Source: JBMOMT01 sp049324835
Lineage (GTDB): Bacteria > Chloroflexota > Anaerolineae > CAYNKW01
Reading direction: 5' to 3'
DNA: 34,334 nt
Assembly: GCA_049324835.1 (NCBI GenBank)
Contig: JBMOMT010000001.1
Coordinates: forward strand, 1 to 34,334
The notes beneath the pieces are model-generated. The model saw only the letters and a program-made list of their open reading frames with translations, was not told where the DNA came from and did not search any database. The translations under genes were made by a program, and so were the position numbers. Positions 1 to 8,144 of the stretch are shown here, piece by piece (positions within the stretch are counted from its first letter, which is position 1; each line of letters opens with the position of its first letter).

Positions 1-116
1 TCGGTTCAGGGCTGGCCCTTCGGCTCGGTTCAGGGCTGGCCCTTCGGCTCGGCTCAGGGCTGGCCCTTCGGCTCGGCTCAGGGCTGGCCCTTCGGCTCGG
101 TTCAGGGCTGGCCCCT
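1..116. repeat. 24-bp tandem repeat, about 4.8 copies, in frame inside dnaE
   Basis: Units start at 1, 25, 49, 73 and 97; the last is truncated at about 116. Each unit is tcggYtcagggctggccctt followed by cggc. Units 1, 2 and 5 have T at the variable position and units 3 and 4 have C, which gives Asn or Ser in the dnaE frame on the minus strand. Because the unit is a multiple of three, the dnaE frame stays open. The core GGGCTGGCCC is nearly palindromic. The array may continue beyond the window. Confidence 0.95.
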
Positions 117-2565
117 TGACGGCATATTCGACGATAAAATCTTTGGCGCTGCGGTTCACATCCGGCGGCAGCATCGAAATGCCCATACGACGGCACTCGG
201 CCACCAGCAGGCCCACCTTTTCGGTGTTGTGCTGTTCCACCGTCAGCAGGGCGGTCATATATTCCACCGGATACCTGGCTTTGAGGTAGGCCGTCTGACA
301 GGTGATGACGGCGTAATCGGCGCTGTGGGCCTTGTTGAAACCGTAATTGGCAAAGAACTCGATGGCGTCGAAAATGCTCTCGGCGGCCTGACGATCCAGA
401 CCGCTGTGTTTCATCGCCCCTTTGATAAAAGTGCTGCGGTGTTTGGCCAGTTCCTTCTCTTTCTTTTTACCCACCGCCCGCCGCACCAGATCGGCCTCGC
501 CGGCCGAATAACCGGCCACGTTGGTCAGAATCTGGATGATCTGCTCCTGATAGACACAGATGCCAAAAGTGGGCCCCAGAATGGGCTCCAGGGAAGGATG
601 GGCAAACTGGGGCTGGCGTTGGCCGTGCATACAGGCGATGTATTCGTCGATGAACTGCATGGGGCCGGGGCGGTAGAGCGCGATGGCGGCGATGACGTGT
701 TCGAACTGGGAGGGCCGCATGCTGGTGAGCACGTTACGCATGCCAGAACTTTCCACCTGAAAGACACCCATCACCTGGCCGCTGGAGAGCAGATCGTAGA
801 TGGCCGGCTCGTCGATGGGAATGGTGTCCTGATCCAGACACACGCCGTGGTGCTGCTCGATGAGTTCACACGCCAGGCGCATGATGGTCAGCGTGGAAAG
901 GCCGAGAAAGTCCACCTTGAGCAGGCCGATGCTCTCCAGAATCTCCATATCGAACTGGGCCATCACGCCGCCCTCGCCCTTGGTAGGACGGTGCAGCGGC
1001 GCATATTCCACTATCGGCTTGTCGGCCACGATGACGCCCGCGGCGTGGGTGCTGGCGTGACGGGCGATGCCCTCCAGGCTCTGGGCATCGTCGACGAGCT
1101 GCCGGATGTAATCGACCTGCTGGTACATCTGGCGCAGTTCCGGCACGTTGTCCAGGCCATCCTGAATCTTGATTTTGGGGCCAAAGGGAATGAGCTTGGC
1201 CACTCGATCCACCTCACCCAGAGGCAGATCCAGCGCCCGGCCCACGTCTCGGATGGCCGCCCGCGCGCCCATCGTGCCAAAGGTGATGATCTGGGCCACC
1301 TTGTCCTGACCGTACTTGTGCACGGTATACTCGATCATTTGTTCGCGCTGATCGTCGGGAAAATCCAGGTCGATATCGGGCATGGTGACGCGTGCCGGGT
1401 TGAGAAAACGCTCAAAGATCAGATCGTATTTCAGAGGGTCGAGGCGGGTGAGGCCCAGGCTATAAGCCACGATGCTGCCGGCGCCAGAGCCACGCACGTT
1501 CCACCAGATGTCTCGCTCGGCGGCGTGGCGGATCAGATCCCAGTTGATGAGAAAGTAGGTGTCGAAGCCCATCTGGTGGATGATGCCCAATTCGTGCTCC
1601 AGACGTTGCTGCACCTGCGGCGTGAGCTCGGGGTAACGCTCTTTGAGGCCCAGCTGGCACAGATGACGCAGGTAACTCTGGGCATCGTAGCCGGGCGGCA
1701 CCTCGAACTGTGGCAGATGATACCCCCCCGCGTCCAGATCCACCTGGCACATCTCGGCGATACGCCACGTATTCTCGACCGCCTGGGGTAGATCGGCAAA
1801 GAGAGTAAACATCTCCTGGCTGCTCTTGAGGTAAAAACTCTCGTCGCCCATCTGCAGGCGTTTGGGGTCGAGCACGGTGGTGTTGGATTGGATGGCCAGC
1901 AGCAACGCCTGGGCGTGGGCCTGATCCGGCAGCACGTAATGCACGTCGTTGGTAGCCACCAGTGGGATATCCAGCTCGCGGCCAATTTCCACCATGCCGG
2001 CCACGGCCTGTTCCAGTTCCGGGTAGCCCGGATGGCGTTGGAGTTCCAGGTAGAACCGCTCTGGGCCGAAAACGTCGCGGTACCAGGCGGCAGCTTTGCG
2101 GGCGCGATCGGCTCGGCCGCCGATCAACAGCCGTGGGATCTCGCCCGAGCCGCAGGAAGAAAGGCAAATCAGCCCCTCTGAATGTTCGGCCAGAAAGGGC
2201 TTGTCCACGCGCGGCCGGTAATAAAAACCCTCCAACTGACCGGCAGTGGCGATCTTGAGCAGGTTCTTGTAACCGGTGTTATTCTGGGCCAGCAACACCA
2301 GGTGATAGGGCTTACGATCTCGTTTGGGGTCGCGCTCGGTCATGCGCCGTGGCGAAACGTACATCTCGATGCCGATGATGGGCCTGATACCGGCGGCCTT
2401 GCAGGCGCGGTAAAACTCGATGACGCCATACATCACGCCGTGATCGGTGAGCGCCACGGCCGGCTGACCCAACTCAGCCACGCGCGCCGCCAGCTCGCGC
2501 ATACGACACATGCCATCGAGCAGGGAATACTGGCTGTGCAGGTGAAGGTGGACGAACTCGCTCAT
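1..2565 (-). CDS. dnaE: DNA polymerase III subunit alpha, 3' end cut by window edge
   Basis: This is the replicative DNA polymerase catalytic subunit, a C-family polymerase. About 855 codons are visible and the frame stays open to the window edge, so the C-terminal part is missing. The ATG at 2565 is followed by a PHP domain that opens with FVHLHLHSQYSLLDGM, then a TDHGVMYG motif. The polymerase active site is visible: PDIDLDF places Asp397 and Asp399, and LLKVDFLGL places Asp552. These correspond to the catalytic triad of E. coli DnaE (401, 403, 555). The YRPGPM and GFNKAHSADYA motifs are also present. After LPPDVNRSAKDFIVEYA the reading frame enters a 24-bp tandem repeat (8 residues, AEGPALNR or AEGPALSR), where other DnaE proteins continue towards a conserved IRFGL-type segment. 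An AAGG lies just upstream of the ATG, and a strong promoter lies at 2611-2639. Identity is very secure; whether the repeat is translated in the mature protein is inferred from the open frame. Confidence 0.95.
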   Translation of the reverse strand, partial: MSEFVHLHLHSQYSLLDGMCRMRELAARVAELGQPAVALTDHGVMYGVIEFYRACKAAGIRPIIGIEMYVSPRRMTERDPKRDRKPYHLVLLAQNNTGYKNLLKIATAGQLEGFYYRPRVDKPFLAEHSEGLICLSSCGSGEIPRLLIGGRADRARKAAAWYRDVFGPERFYLELQRHPGYPELEQAVAGMVEIGRELDIPLVATNDVHYVLPDQAHAQALLLAIQSNTTVLDPKRLQMGDESFYLKSSQEMFTLFADLPQAVENTWRIAEMCQVDLDAGGYHLPQFEVPPGYDAQSYLRHLCQLGLKERYPELTPQVQQRLEHELGIIHQMGFDTYFLINWDLIRHAAERDIWWNVRGSGAGSIVAYSLGLTRLDPLKYDLIFERFLNPARVTMPDIDLDFPDDQREQMIEYTVHKYGQDKVAQIITFGTMGARAAIRDVGRALDLPLGEVDRVAKLIPFGPKIKIQDGLDNVPELRQMYQQVDYIRQLVDDAQSLEGIARHASTHAAGVIVADKPIVEYAPLHRPTKGEGGVMAQFDMEILESIGLLKVDFLGLSTLTIMRLACELIEQHHGVCLDQDTIPIDEPAIYDLLSSGQVMGVFQVESSGMRNVLTSMRPSQFEHVIAAIALYRPGPMQFIDEYIACMHGQRQPQFAHPSLEPILGPTFGICVYQEQIIQILTNVAGYSAGEADLVRRAVGKKKEKELAKHRSTFIKGAMKHSGLDRQAAESIFDAIEFFANYGFNKAHSADYAVITCQTAYLKARYPVEYMTALLTVEQHNTEKVGLLVAECRRMGISMLPPDVNRSAKDFIVEYAVKGPALNRAEGPALSRAEGPALSRAEGPALNRAEGPALNR

Positions 2566-2610
2566 GGGAACCTTTCAGAAAACTCGGCAGCGCCTCGGAT
2601 CGCTGAACCA

Positions 2611-2639
2611 ATTATAGCACATTTTTTCCCCGTTGTCTG
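2611..2639 (-). promoter_or_regulatory. sigma70-type promoter of dnaE
   Basis: On the minus strand, -10 TATAAT (2611-2616) is preceded by an extended TG and by a 17-bp spacer to CAGACA (2634-2639), which matches four of six -35 positions. The predicted start near 2604 leaves a leader of about 40 nt before the dnaE ATG. It lies downstream of the mutY stop, so dnaE need not depend on mutY transcription. Confidence 0.75.
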
Positions 2640-2659
2640 AGACCAGACAGAACCCAACC

Positions 2660-3769
2660 TTAAATTTTGCGTTGGCTGCAAGAACGGTTTTCCCAGCCAT
2701 CACGCAGGGCGGCGAGGATGTGATGATCGGCGGCGGAGAAGGCAAAGCGCCGCGCCTCGTCGAGGTGGATCCAGCGCCAGCCGGCACATTCGAGGGCGCG
2801 CGGCTCACCGGCCTCGATGCGGCAGTGAAAGGCGTGCAGGGTGATGCGAAAATGGCTATAAGCGTGCCGCACCACCATCAGCAGCTCACCCACAGCTACC
2901 CGAATGCCCAGTTCTTCCTCAAGCTCCCGGCGTAAACAATCGGCCAGCGTCTCGCCCGGTTTTTGTTTGCCGCCGGGGAACTCCCACAGACCACCCAGCA
3001 TACCCTCCAGCGGCCGCTGGGTGACGAGGAATCGCCCGTCGTCACCCCACACCACGCCGGCCGTCACCTGATAATGCGGCACGGTCCGCCGGACGCGACG
3101 GAGGGGAAATTGTTCTTCACGGCCCAGTTGATGCGCCCCACATCCCTGCGCCAACGGGCAGATATGGCACAGTGGCGAACGGGGTGTGCAGACCGTCGCG
3201 CCCAGGTCCATGAGGGCCTGATTAAAATCGCCCGCCCGCCCGGCAGGCAGCCACTCTTGGGCCAGCGCCTCCAGCCGCCGCAGACCAGCGCCCCGCGTCA
3301 CATCCTCTTCGATGGCATACACCCGGCCGAGCACACGCCGCACGTTGCCATCGAGGGCCGGCACGTCCTGGCCATAGGCGATGCTGAGGATGGCCGCCGC
3401 CGTGTAGCGCCCCACGCCGGGCAGTGACATCAGGCCCGCCAGCGTGTCTGGCACCTGCCCGCCGAAATCGGCCACGATCTTTTGAGCCGCCGCGTGCAGG
3501 TGACGCGCGCGCGCGTAATAACCCAGGCCCTCCCACAGTTTGAGCACATCCTCCAGCGGGGCCGCCGCCAGCGCTGCTACCGTGGGAAAACGAGCCAGGA
3601 AACGCTCATAGTAGGGAATAACAGTGACCACCTGGGTCTGCTGGAGCATGACCTCGGCCACCCAGATGCCGTAAGGATCGTGCGTGCGCCGCCAGGGCAG
3701 ATCGCGTCTTTGCCCGGCGTACCAGGCCAGCAAGCGGGCGGTTGGGGTGGCGAGTGGATGTGTACACAT
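2660..3769 (-). CDS. mutY: A/G-specific adenine glycosylase MutY
   Basis: MutY removes adenine mispaired with 8-oxoguanine (base excision repair, cytoplasm). The 369-residue protein has the expected order. An HhH-GPD glycosylase domain comes first, with catalytic Glu39 in EVMLQQTQV, the LPGVGRYTA hairpin (about 116-124) and catalytic Asp140 in ALDGNVRRVLGR. The [4Fe-4S] site follows, Cys194-X6-Cys201-X2-Cys204-X5-Cys210. A C-terminal Nudix-like domain completes it, and here the complete Nudix box GGKQKPGE...RELEEELGI (266-289) is kept. Many MutY proteins retain the fold but not the hydrolase residues, so this copy may still bind or hydrolyse nucleotides. The ATG at 3769 is the first in frame; no good Shine-Dalgarno sequence is visible. 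It lies 94 bp upstream of dnaE and 70 bp downstream of the ferritin-like gene, with a hairpin between. Confidence 0.95.
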   Translation of the reverse strand: MCTHPLATPTARLLAWYAGQRRDLPWRRTHDPYGIWVAEVMLQQTQVVTVIPYYERFLARFPTVAALAAAPLEDVLKLWEGLGYYARARHLHAAAQKIVADFGGQVPDTLAGLMSLPGVGRYTAAAILSIAYGQDVPALDGNVRRVLGRVYAIEEDVTRGAGLRRLEALAQEWLPAGRAGDFNQALMDLGATVCTPRSPLCHICPLAQGCGAHQLGREEQFPLRRVRRTVPHYQVTAGVVWGDDGRFLVTQRPLEGMLGGLWEFPGGKQKPGETLADCLRRELEEELGIRVAVGELLMVVRHAYSHFRITLHAFHCRIEAGEPRALECAGWRWIHLDEARRFAFSAADHHILAALRDGWENRSCSQRKI

Positions 3770-3777
3770 GGCAGTAA

Positions 3778-3815
3778 AAACGTGAAACGTGATTCACGTC
3801 TCACGTTTCACGTTT
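3778..3815 (-). terminator. 15-bp perfect hairpin with T-run, likely terminator of the ferritin-like gene
   Basis: The arms 3778-3792 and 3801-3815 are perfect 15-bp inverted repeats around an 8-base loop. Each arm is itself built from a repeated ACGTGAA/TTCACGT unit. Read on the minus strand, the stem is followed at once by five T residues, as in an intrinsic terminator, although the stem is AT-rich. It sits between the ferritin-like stop and the mutY start codon nine bases further on. A dispersed palindromic repeat is the alternative. Confidence 0.6.
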
Positions 3816-3839
3816 CACGCTCACAACCCTTCGGTCGGT

Positions 3840-4415
3840 CTAGCCTTCAAAAAAGGGGGCTTCCAGATCGTCCCACCAGGTTTCATTGTCCGCAAGATAG
3901 TGATAAGCGTTCTGGATGAGCTGGTAGTGGCGACTTTCTTCTTCCACCAAAAAGGCATAGACCTCCTGGGCCTGAGGGTCAGAGCTGGCCTTGCCGGCTT
4001 GCTCGTAGAGCCGATAGGCCCGCTCCTCGATCTGCATACCAAAACGGAGCGCCGCCAGATCGTCGTCCAGTGAGCCAACGATGGCCTCGTGCGACCACTC
4101 GTCGGGAAAGAGCTTTTCCGAGACCTCCGCAGCGCCCTGCGGCTTTTGAATACCCACACCAAAATCGGGCGCGTCCACGTCGAAGGCCAGTTGGCTCTGC
4201 ATGGCCTCTCTTGGCTCCACCCAGGACCGGCCCTCACTCACCGCCAGATATTCTACCAGGAACAGTCTCAGGTGATCGACTTCATCGCGGGCCAGGCCCT
4301 GGTACATTTCTACGCCGCGCTGGTGACGGGTGCGGCGCGCCGCCTCGATGTAAAAGCGATAACCGTCTCGTTCGTTGATCATGCCCTCCCAGAGGACTCG
4401 CAAAGCTTGCTGCAT
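3840..4415 (-). CDS. Two-domain ferritin-like / rubrerythrin-family protein
   Basis: This 191-residue protein has two ferritin-like helix pairs carrying carboxylate-bridged metal-site residues. Visible candidates are Glu15 (INERDGYRFY), Glu45 and His48 (DEVDH), Glu130 (IEERAYRLY), and Glu160 with His163 (EEESRH). The E-x-x-H pairs are typical of rubrerythrin-type diiron proteins, which reduce peroxide or handle iron. No C-terminal rubredoxin Cys4 domain is present, so an electron donor must be separate. Three consecutive ATGs occur. AAGGAG ends directly before the first (4421), so the third (4415) has the best spacing, 6 nt, and is chosen; a 209-residue reading from 4469 is possible but lacks support. 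It is transcribed leftwards, 124 bp after fdhD. Family assignment is firm; the exact reaction is not known. Confidence 0.85.
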   Translation of the reverse strand: MQQALRVLWEGMINERDGYRFYIEAARRTRHQRGVEMYQGLARDEVDHLRLFLVEYLAVSEGRSWVEPREAMQSQLAFDVDAPDFGVGIQKPQGAAEVSEKLFPDEWSHEAIVGSLDDDLAALRFGMQIEERAYRLYEQAGKASSDPQAQEVYAFLVEEESRHYQLIQNAYHYLADNETWWDDLEAPFFEG

Positions 4416-4539
4416 CATCATCTCCTTTTTATGTGATCTACCCCGATACTTGGGGGACGTCGGGAACAAGCCTGCCTCGATGACCAGGTGAAAAACATGT
4501 GGCGCCGTTGCTGAATCGAACCATCACAGCGCAGCAGCA

Positions 4540-5403
4540 TCAATGGCTCTCCACACGCCAGGGATGGGTATAAACACTCATCCGCCCGGCGCGCAGGTAG
4601 CCGATCAATGTCGCGCCGCAGTCCTCGGCAATCTGGACGGCCAGCGCCGTGGCCGCCGAAATAGACACGATGATAGGAATGCCCACCCGCAGAGACTTGG
4701 TCACCATCTCGTAGCTGGCGCGTCCGGTCGCCACCAGGATACGATCACGAAGCGTTATACCTCGCAGCAGGCAATACCCCACCACCTTGTCGATGGCATT
4801 GTGGCGTCCCACGTCCTCTTGAAGGGTGATCAACTGCCCTGTGGCGTCGAAAAGAGCCGCCGCATGTACCCCACCGGACACACGATAAAACGTCTGCGCC
4901 TCACGCATGGCCCAGTTGAGGCTCAGCAGCCGCTCCGCCGACACCTGAAAACGACCGTTGAGTTTGGGCAGATCGTGCGACACCCCGGTGACATCTGCCG
5001 CGCCACAGCCAGAGCGGATGAGCCGCACCACGTCGGCCTGGGCATCAAAACGCACCGCCTCCGGGCGGACGCGAATCTGCACCCGGTTGCGCGATTCGGC
5101 CCGCTGCTCATCGCTGCCGATGGGATCCGGCAGGCCCCGCCCGCAGTGATGCACCGTCAACACCGCATCGAAAGCCGCCACAATGCCTTCGCTGATACAA
5201 AAGCCAACACCCAGCTCTTTCTCGTTGCCCGGCAGGCGCATCAGCACCGCCACACGCTGCCCGTTGACCTCTACCGAAAGCGGCTCCTCCAGGGCCACCG
5301 CCGATACCTGCTCCTCCGGACCGGCGGCGCGCACCACTCGTGTATCCCACGGCACAGAAGGAGTGCCTCTGATTTCCTCTACCGCGATCGATTCCCTGCG
5401 CAC
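4540..5403 (-). CDS. fdhD: FdhD-family molybdenum cofactor sulfurtransferase
   Basis: FdhD carries sulfur from a cysteine desulfurase to the molybdenum cofactor, classically for formate dehydrogenase. The 287 residues match the family in length and contain the hallmark EDVGRHNAIDKVVG (about 196-209) and ATGRASYEMVTKS segments. The mobile cysteine loop, usually Cys-x-x-Cys, reads CGAA here: Cys133 remains but the second cysteine is Ala136. The start is GTG at 5403, with AAGGG upstream, only 11 bp after the stop of the molybdenum hydroxylase gene. The two are therefore very likely co-transcribed, and this copy may serve that enzyme rather than a formate dehydrogenase, none of which is in the window. 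Family identity is secure; substrate enzyme is inferred from context. Confidence 0.93.
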   Translation of the reverse strand: MRRESIAVEEIRGTPSVPWDTRVVRAAGPEEQVSAVALEEPLSVEVNGQRVAVLMRLPGNEKELGVGFCISEGIVAAFDAVLTVHHCGRGLPDPIGSDEQRAESRNRVQIRVRPEAVRFDAQADVVRLIRSGCGAADVTGVSHDLPKLNGRFQVSAERLLSLNWAMREAQTFYRVSGGVHAAALFDATGQLITLQEDVGRHNAIDKVVGYCLLRGITLRDRILVATGRASYEMVTKSLRVGIPIIVSISAATALAVQIAEDCGATLIGYLRAGRMSVYTHPWRVESH

Positions 5404-5414
5404 TCGAACCCTTG

Positions 5415-7565
5415 CTAGCCCAATGCCCTCACCAGCCGCTCCGGCGTGATGGGCAATCGATCCAACCAGACACCGGCGGCGTCGTGGATGGCAGCAGCGA
5501 TAGCCGGTGGCAGGATGAGCGTCGGCATCTCGCCCAGCCCTTTAGCGCCCCACGGCCCCAACGAATCGGCCACCTCGACGAAAATCGAGACGATCTCTTG
5601 CGGCGCGTCCAGGATCGTCGGCACCAGATAATCGTGCAGATTGCCGGTGAGGATGTAGCCGTCCTGCTGGATAAACTCTTCCATCAGGGCATAACCCTGA
5701 CCCATGCTGATGCCGCCCTCCACCTGCCCCTCGGCGGCCAGACGGTTGATCAACCTGCCCACGTCGTGCGCGGCGATCACACGCACCAGCCGCACCACAC
5801 CCGTCTCCACGTCCACCTCTACCTCGGCGATGTGCGCGCCGTAGGCGTAGGCAAAGTGTGGGTCGCACTCGCCGGTCTGCGGGTCAAAGGGCGTCGTGCG
5901 CGGGGGAAGAAACTGGTAACGCGCCACGGCCGGTCGTTCCTCGTCGTGCCACTGTTTCAGCGCCGCCAGGCAGGCCTCGTGTACCGCCCGCCCGGTGACC
6001 AGCGTCTGCCGCGAAGCCGACGAGCTACCGGCATCGGGCACCACCGCCGTATCGTCGTTGATCACCATCACCCGCTCGAACGGCACCCCCAGCGTGTCGG
6101 CGGCGATCTGGGCCATGACGGTCAATACCCCCTGGCCCACCTCGGCCACACCGGTCTTGATCACCGCCCGTTCGATCTCGGTGCCGCCGTACAACCCGGC
6201 TTCGGCGGTGGATTGTTCCGGAAAGCCCAGGCTATAACCCACGTTCTTCCAGCCGCAGGCAAAACCGACGCCGCGCCGCAGCGCGCCTGAGCGATCCGAC
6301 CGCTCCCTGATGACCGGCCAGCCGCCGGCCTCGACGGCAGCGTCGATGGCGGCTTCCAGGCCCACACCCGGCGGCAGGGTGACGTTGGTGGGGCCGGTAT
6401 CACCCTCGCGCAGGATGTTGCGCCGGCGCAGCTCGACCGGGTCCATGCCCAACGCTTCGGCCAGTTTGGCCATCTGCATCTCGCTGGCAAAGGTCACCTG
6501 CAGCGTGCCAAAACCGCGCATGGCGCCGGCGTCCATGTTGTGGGTGTAGACGGCCCAACCATCGACGCGCAACGCGGGCACGTGGTACGGGCCGCTGGCG
6601 TTCGTCACCGCCGATTTGACCACCGCCCGGCTGGTGGAGGCGCAGGCGCCGCCGTCGGCGATGAGCCGGGCTTCCATGGCGAGCAGCCTGCCATCGCGCG
6701 TTGCGCCGGTGCGGTAGTGCATGTAAAACGGATGCCGCTTGTGATGGCCTTTGAACGATTCACCTCGCGTCCAGACCATCTTGACCGGGCGGCGCAGCCG
6801 ATAGGTTGCCAGGGCCAGCAGAATCTGCACCGACACGTCCTCGCGCCCGCCGAATGCCCCGCCGGCCGGGGTATAGATCACCCGCACCTGCTCGTCTGGC
6901 AGGCCCAGCGCATGGGCGATCTGGTGGCGGTCGTCGTGCGCCCACTGGCCGGTGGTGTGCACGGTGATGCGGCCCTGGTCATCCACATAACCCAGGCCGG
7001 CTTCCGGCTGCAAAAAGGCATGTTCCACGTGAGGCAGGGCATAATCGGCTTCGACGATCACATCACAGGCGGCAAAGGCAGCGGCCAGATCGCCGCGGCG
7101 GACGAACCAATGGCCGATGAGGTTAGAGTCCTTGTCGTCGTGCACCCGCGGCGCGCCGTCCTGCATGGCCTGGCGCGGGTCGAAAATGCCCGGCAGGGCT
7201 TCATAGTCCACCCGGATACGATCCAGGGCGACGAGCGCAGATTCTTCACTCTCGGCGACGATCAGCGCCACCGGCTGGCCGACAAAACGCACCTTGCCCT
7301 CGGCCAGCACGTGCTCGTCCATCTCTTCGATGCCGAACTCGTTGACCGGCACATCGGCAGCGGTGAAAACCGCCACGACGCCGGGCAGCGCCAGCGCCTC
7401 GCCAGTCTGTACACCTGACAGGCGGGCGTGGGGCCGGTCGCTCCACAACACCCTGGTGTAAAGCTGGCCGTCGATGTTCAGATCGGCGGGGTAGAGGGTC
7501 TGGCCGGTGACTTTGGGCGGCGCGTCGGGCCGTCGGATGGGCTGGCCGATGGTTCGTCGGTGCAT
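5415..7565 (-). CDS. Xanthine dehydrogenase family molybdopterin-binding subunit
   Basis: This is the large molybdenum subunit of a xanthine oxidase-family hydroxylase (xanthine dehydrogenase, aldehyde oxidase, CO dehydrogenase and similar). The 716-residue protein starts with the alpha/beta hammerhead domain (TIGQPIRRPDAPPKVTGQTLY...). Cofactor-binding segments follow: GGAFGGREDVSVQ, the AMRGFG loop, and AEVGQGVLTVMAQIAADTLG. The catalytic glutamate is present in GAKGLGEMP (about Glu679). The CO-dehydrogenase active-site loop with Cys is not evident, so CO is an unlikely substrate; the true substrate cannot be read. The usual FAD and [2Fe-2S] subunits are not adjacent. The gene lies in an apparent operon between a ferritin-like gene (10 bp upstream) and fdhD (11 bp downstream). 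The ATG has no strong Shine-Dalgarno, which suggests coupling to the upstream gene. Confidence 0.92.
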   Translation of the reverse strand: MHRRTIGQPIRRPDAPPKVTGQTLYPADLNIDGQLYTRVLWSDRPHARLSGVQTGEALALPGVVAVFTAADVPVNEFGIEEMDEHVLAEGKVRFVGQPVALIVAESEESALVALDRIRVDYEALPGIFDPRQAMQDGAPRVHDDKDSNLIGHWFVRRGDLAAAFAACDVIVEADYALPHVEHAFLQPEAGLGYVDDQGRITVHTTGQWAHDDRHQIAHALGLPDEQVRVIYTPAGGAFGGREDVSVQILLALATYRLRRPVKMVWTRGESFKGHHKRHPFYMHYRTGATRDGRLLAMEARLIADGGACASTSRAVVKSAVTNASGPYHVPALRVDGWAVYTHNMDAGAMRGFGTLQVTFASEMQMAKLAEALGMDPVELRRRNILREGDTGPTNVTLPPGVGLEAAIDAAVEAGGWPVIRERSDRSGALRRGVGFACGWKNVGYSLGFPEQSTAEAGLYGGTEIERAVIKTGVAEVGQGVLTVMAQIAADTLGVPFERVMVINDDTAVVPDAGSSSASRQTLVTGRAVHEACLAALKQWHDEERPAVARYQFLPPRTTPFDPQTGECDPHFAYAYGAHIAEVEVDVETGVVRLVRVIAAHDVGRLINRLAAEGQVEGGISMGQGYALMEEFIQQDGYILTGNLHDYLVPTILDAPQEIVSIFVEVADSLGPWGAKGLGEMPTLILPPAIAAAIHDAAGVWLDRLPITPERLVRALG

Positions 7566-7575
7566 GGTGTTGGAT

Positions 7576-7998
7576 CTATTTGCCCAGAACGGTCATCAGA
7601 TCGCGGGCGTGCTCCTCTTCCATGATGAGAATGTCTTCCAGAACGCGACGCAGGCCATACTCGCGTAGCGCCTCCGCCTGAGCAATGCGCTCCTTGTAAC
7701 GCTCGATGGCGTGCAGCTCGCCGGCCAGGTCTTGCTTTAGCATCTCGGCGCTGTCGGCCGAGATTTGGATCTTTTCGACGTCTATTGCGGGCACGCCGCC
7801 CAAAAAGTCGATCTGATCCGAGAGAGTGATGGCGTGCTGCATTTCTTCGTTGGCGTGAACCAACAACTCGGCGATGATCGATTCATACTCGGCGCCGGTG
7901 ACGACCGAGGCGTGTTGCACGTACTGGATCAGCGCTGCATACTCCCAGGCCAGGTCTTTGTTCAGATGTTCCAGCAGTTGCGCTTTGGTGATCGCCAT
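7576..7998 (-). CDS. Bacterioferritin/ferritin-like diiron protein
   Basis: This is a 140-residue four-helix ferritin-like protein. Likely ferroxidase-site residues are Glu19 (DLAWEYAALIQY), Glu52 and His55 (EEMQH), Glu94 (GELHAIERYKE), and Glu127 with His130 (EEEH). Such proteins oxidise and store iron or protect DNA, in the cytoplasm. The length is slightly short for bacterioferritin (about 155), and no heme-ligand Met can be assigned with confidence. The start is well supported: AGGAGG lies 6 nt before the ATG. It is the first gene of an apparent operon with the Mo hydroxylase subunit and fdhD, behind a promoter at 8145-8173 and a leader of about 140 nt. The link between an iron protein and a molybdo-iron-sulfur enzyme could be iron supply or peroxide removal; this is inference. 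Confidence 0.88.
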   Translation of the reverse strand: MAITKAQLLEHLNKDLAWEYAALIQYVQHASVVTGAEYESIIAELLVHANEEMQHAITLSDQIDFLGGVPAIDVEKIQISADSAEMLKQDLAGELHAIERYKERIAQAEALREYGLRRVLEDILIMEEEHARDLMTVLGK

Positions 7999-8057
7999 TT
8001 CATTCCTCCTCGTACAATATGTTCGTGGTCAGGCACGTAACGGCGTGGAGTGCCGCA

Positions 8058-8099
8058 AGAGGCCACTCTGCTCCGCTGCGTGGCTCACTACGAACCTCT
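8058..8099 (-). promoter_or_regulatory. Stem-loop in the long leader of the ferritin-Mo hydroxylase-fdhD operon
   Basis: In the predicted transcript, GCCAC (8080-8084) pairs with GTGGC, and AGAG (8096-8099) pairs with the adjoining CTCT, so the right strand 8058-8066 is continuous. The left strand has an 11-nt bulge and the loop is 13 nt. It lies in a leader of about 140 nt. I recognise no known riboswitch; a dispersed repeat is another explanation. Confidence 0.35.
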
Positions 8100-8144
8100 T
8101 TTGGCTCCGGTCGAACCTTTCTCGATTCCCCACATCTCGCGGAG

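Noticed and set aside
1..116. CRISPR array at the left edge
   Set aside because: Units are contiguous 24-mers without spacers and are in frame with dnaE.
229..1791. Long plus-strand open frame of 520 codons
   Set aside because: It lies entirely antisense to dnaE, whose motifs and catalytic residues are clear; the translation has no recognisable domain and is a GC-rich shadow.
4543..5418. Plus-strand frame of 291 codons over fdhD
   Set aside because: It is antisense to a well-conserved FdhD and has no family features; the same applies to plus-strand frames over the Mo hydroxylase, AOR and cytochrome genes.
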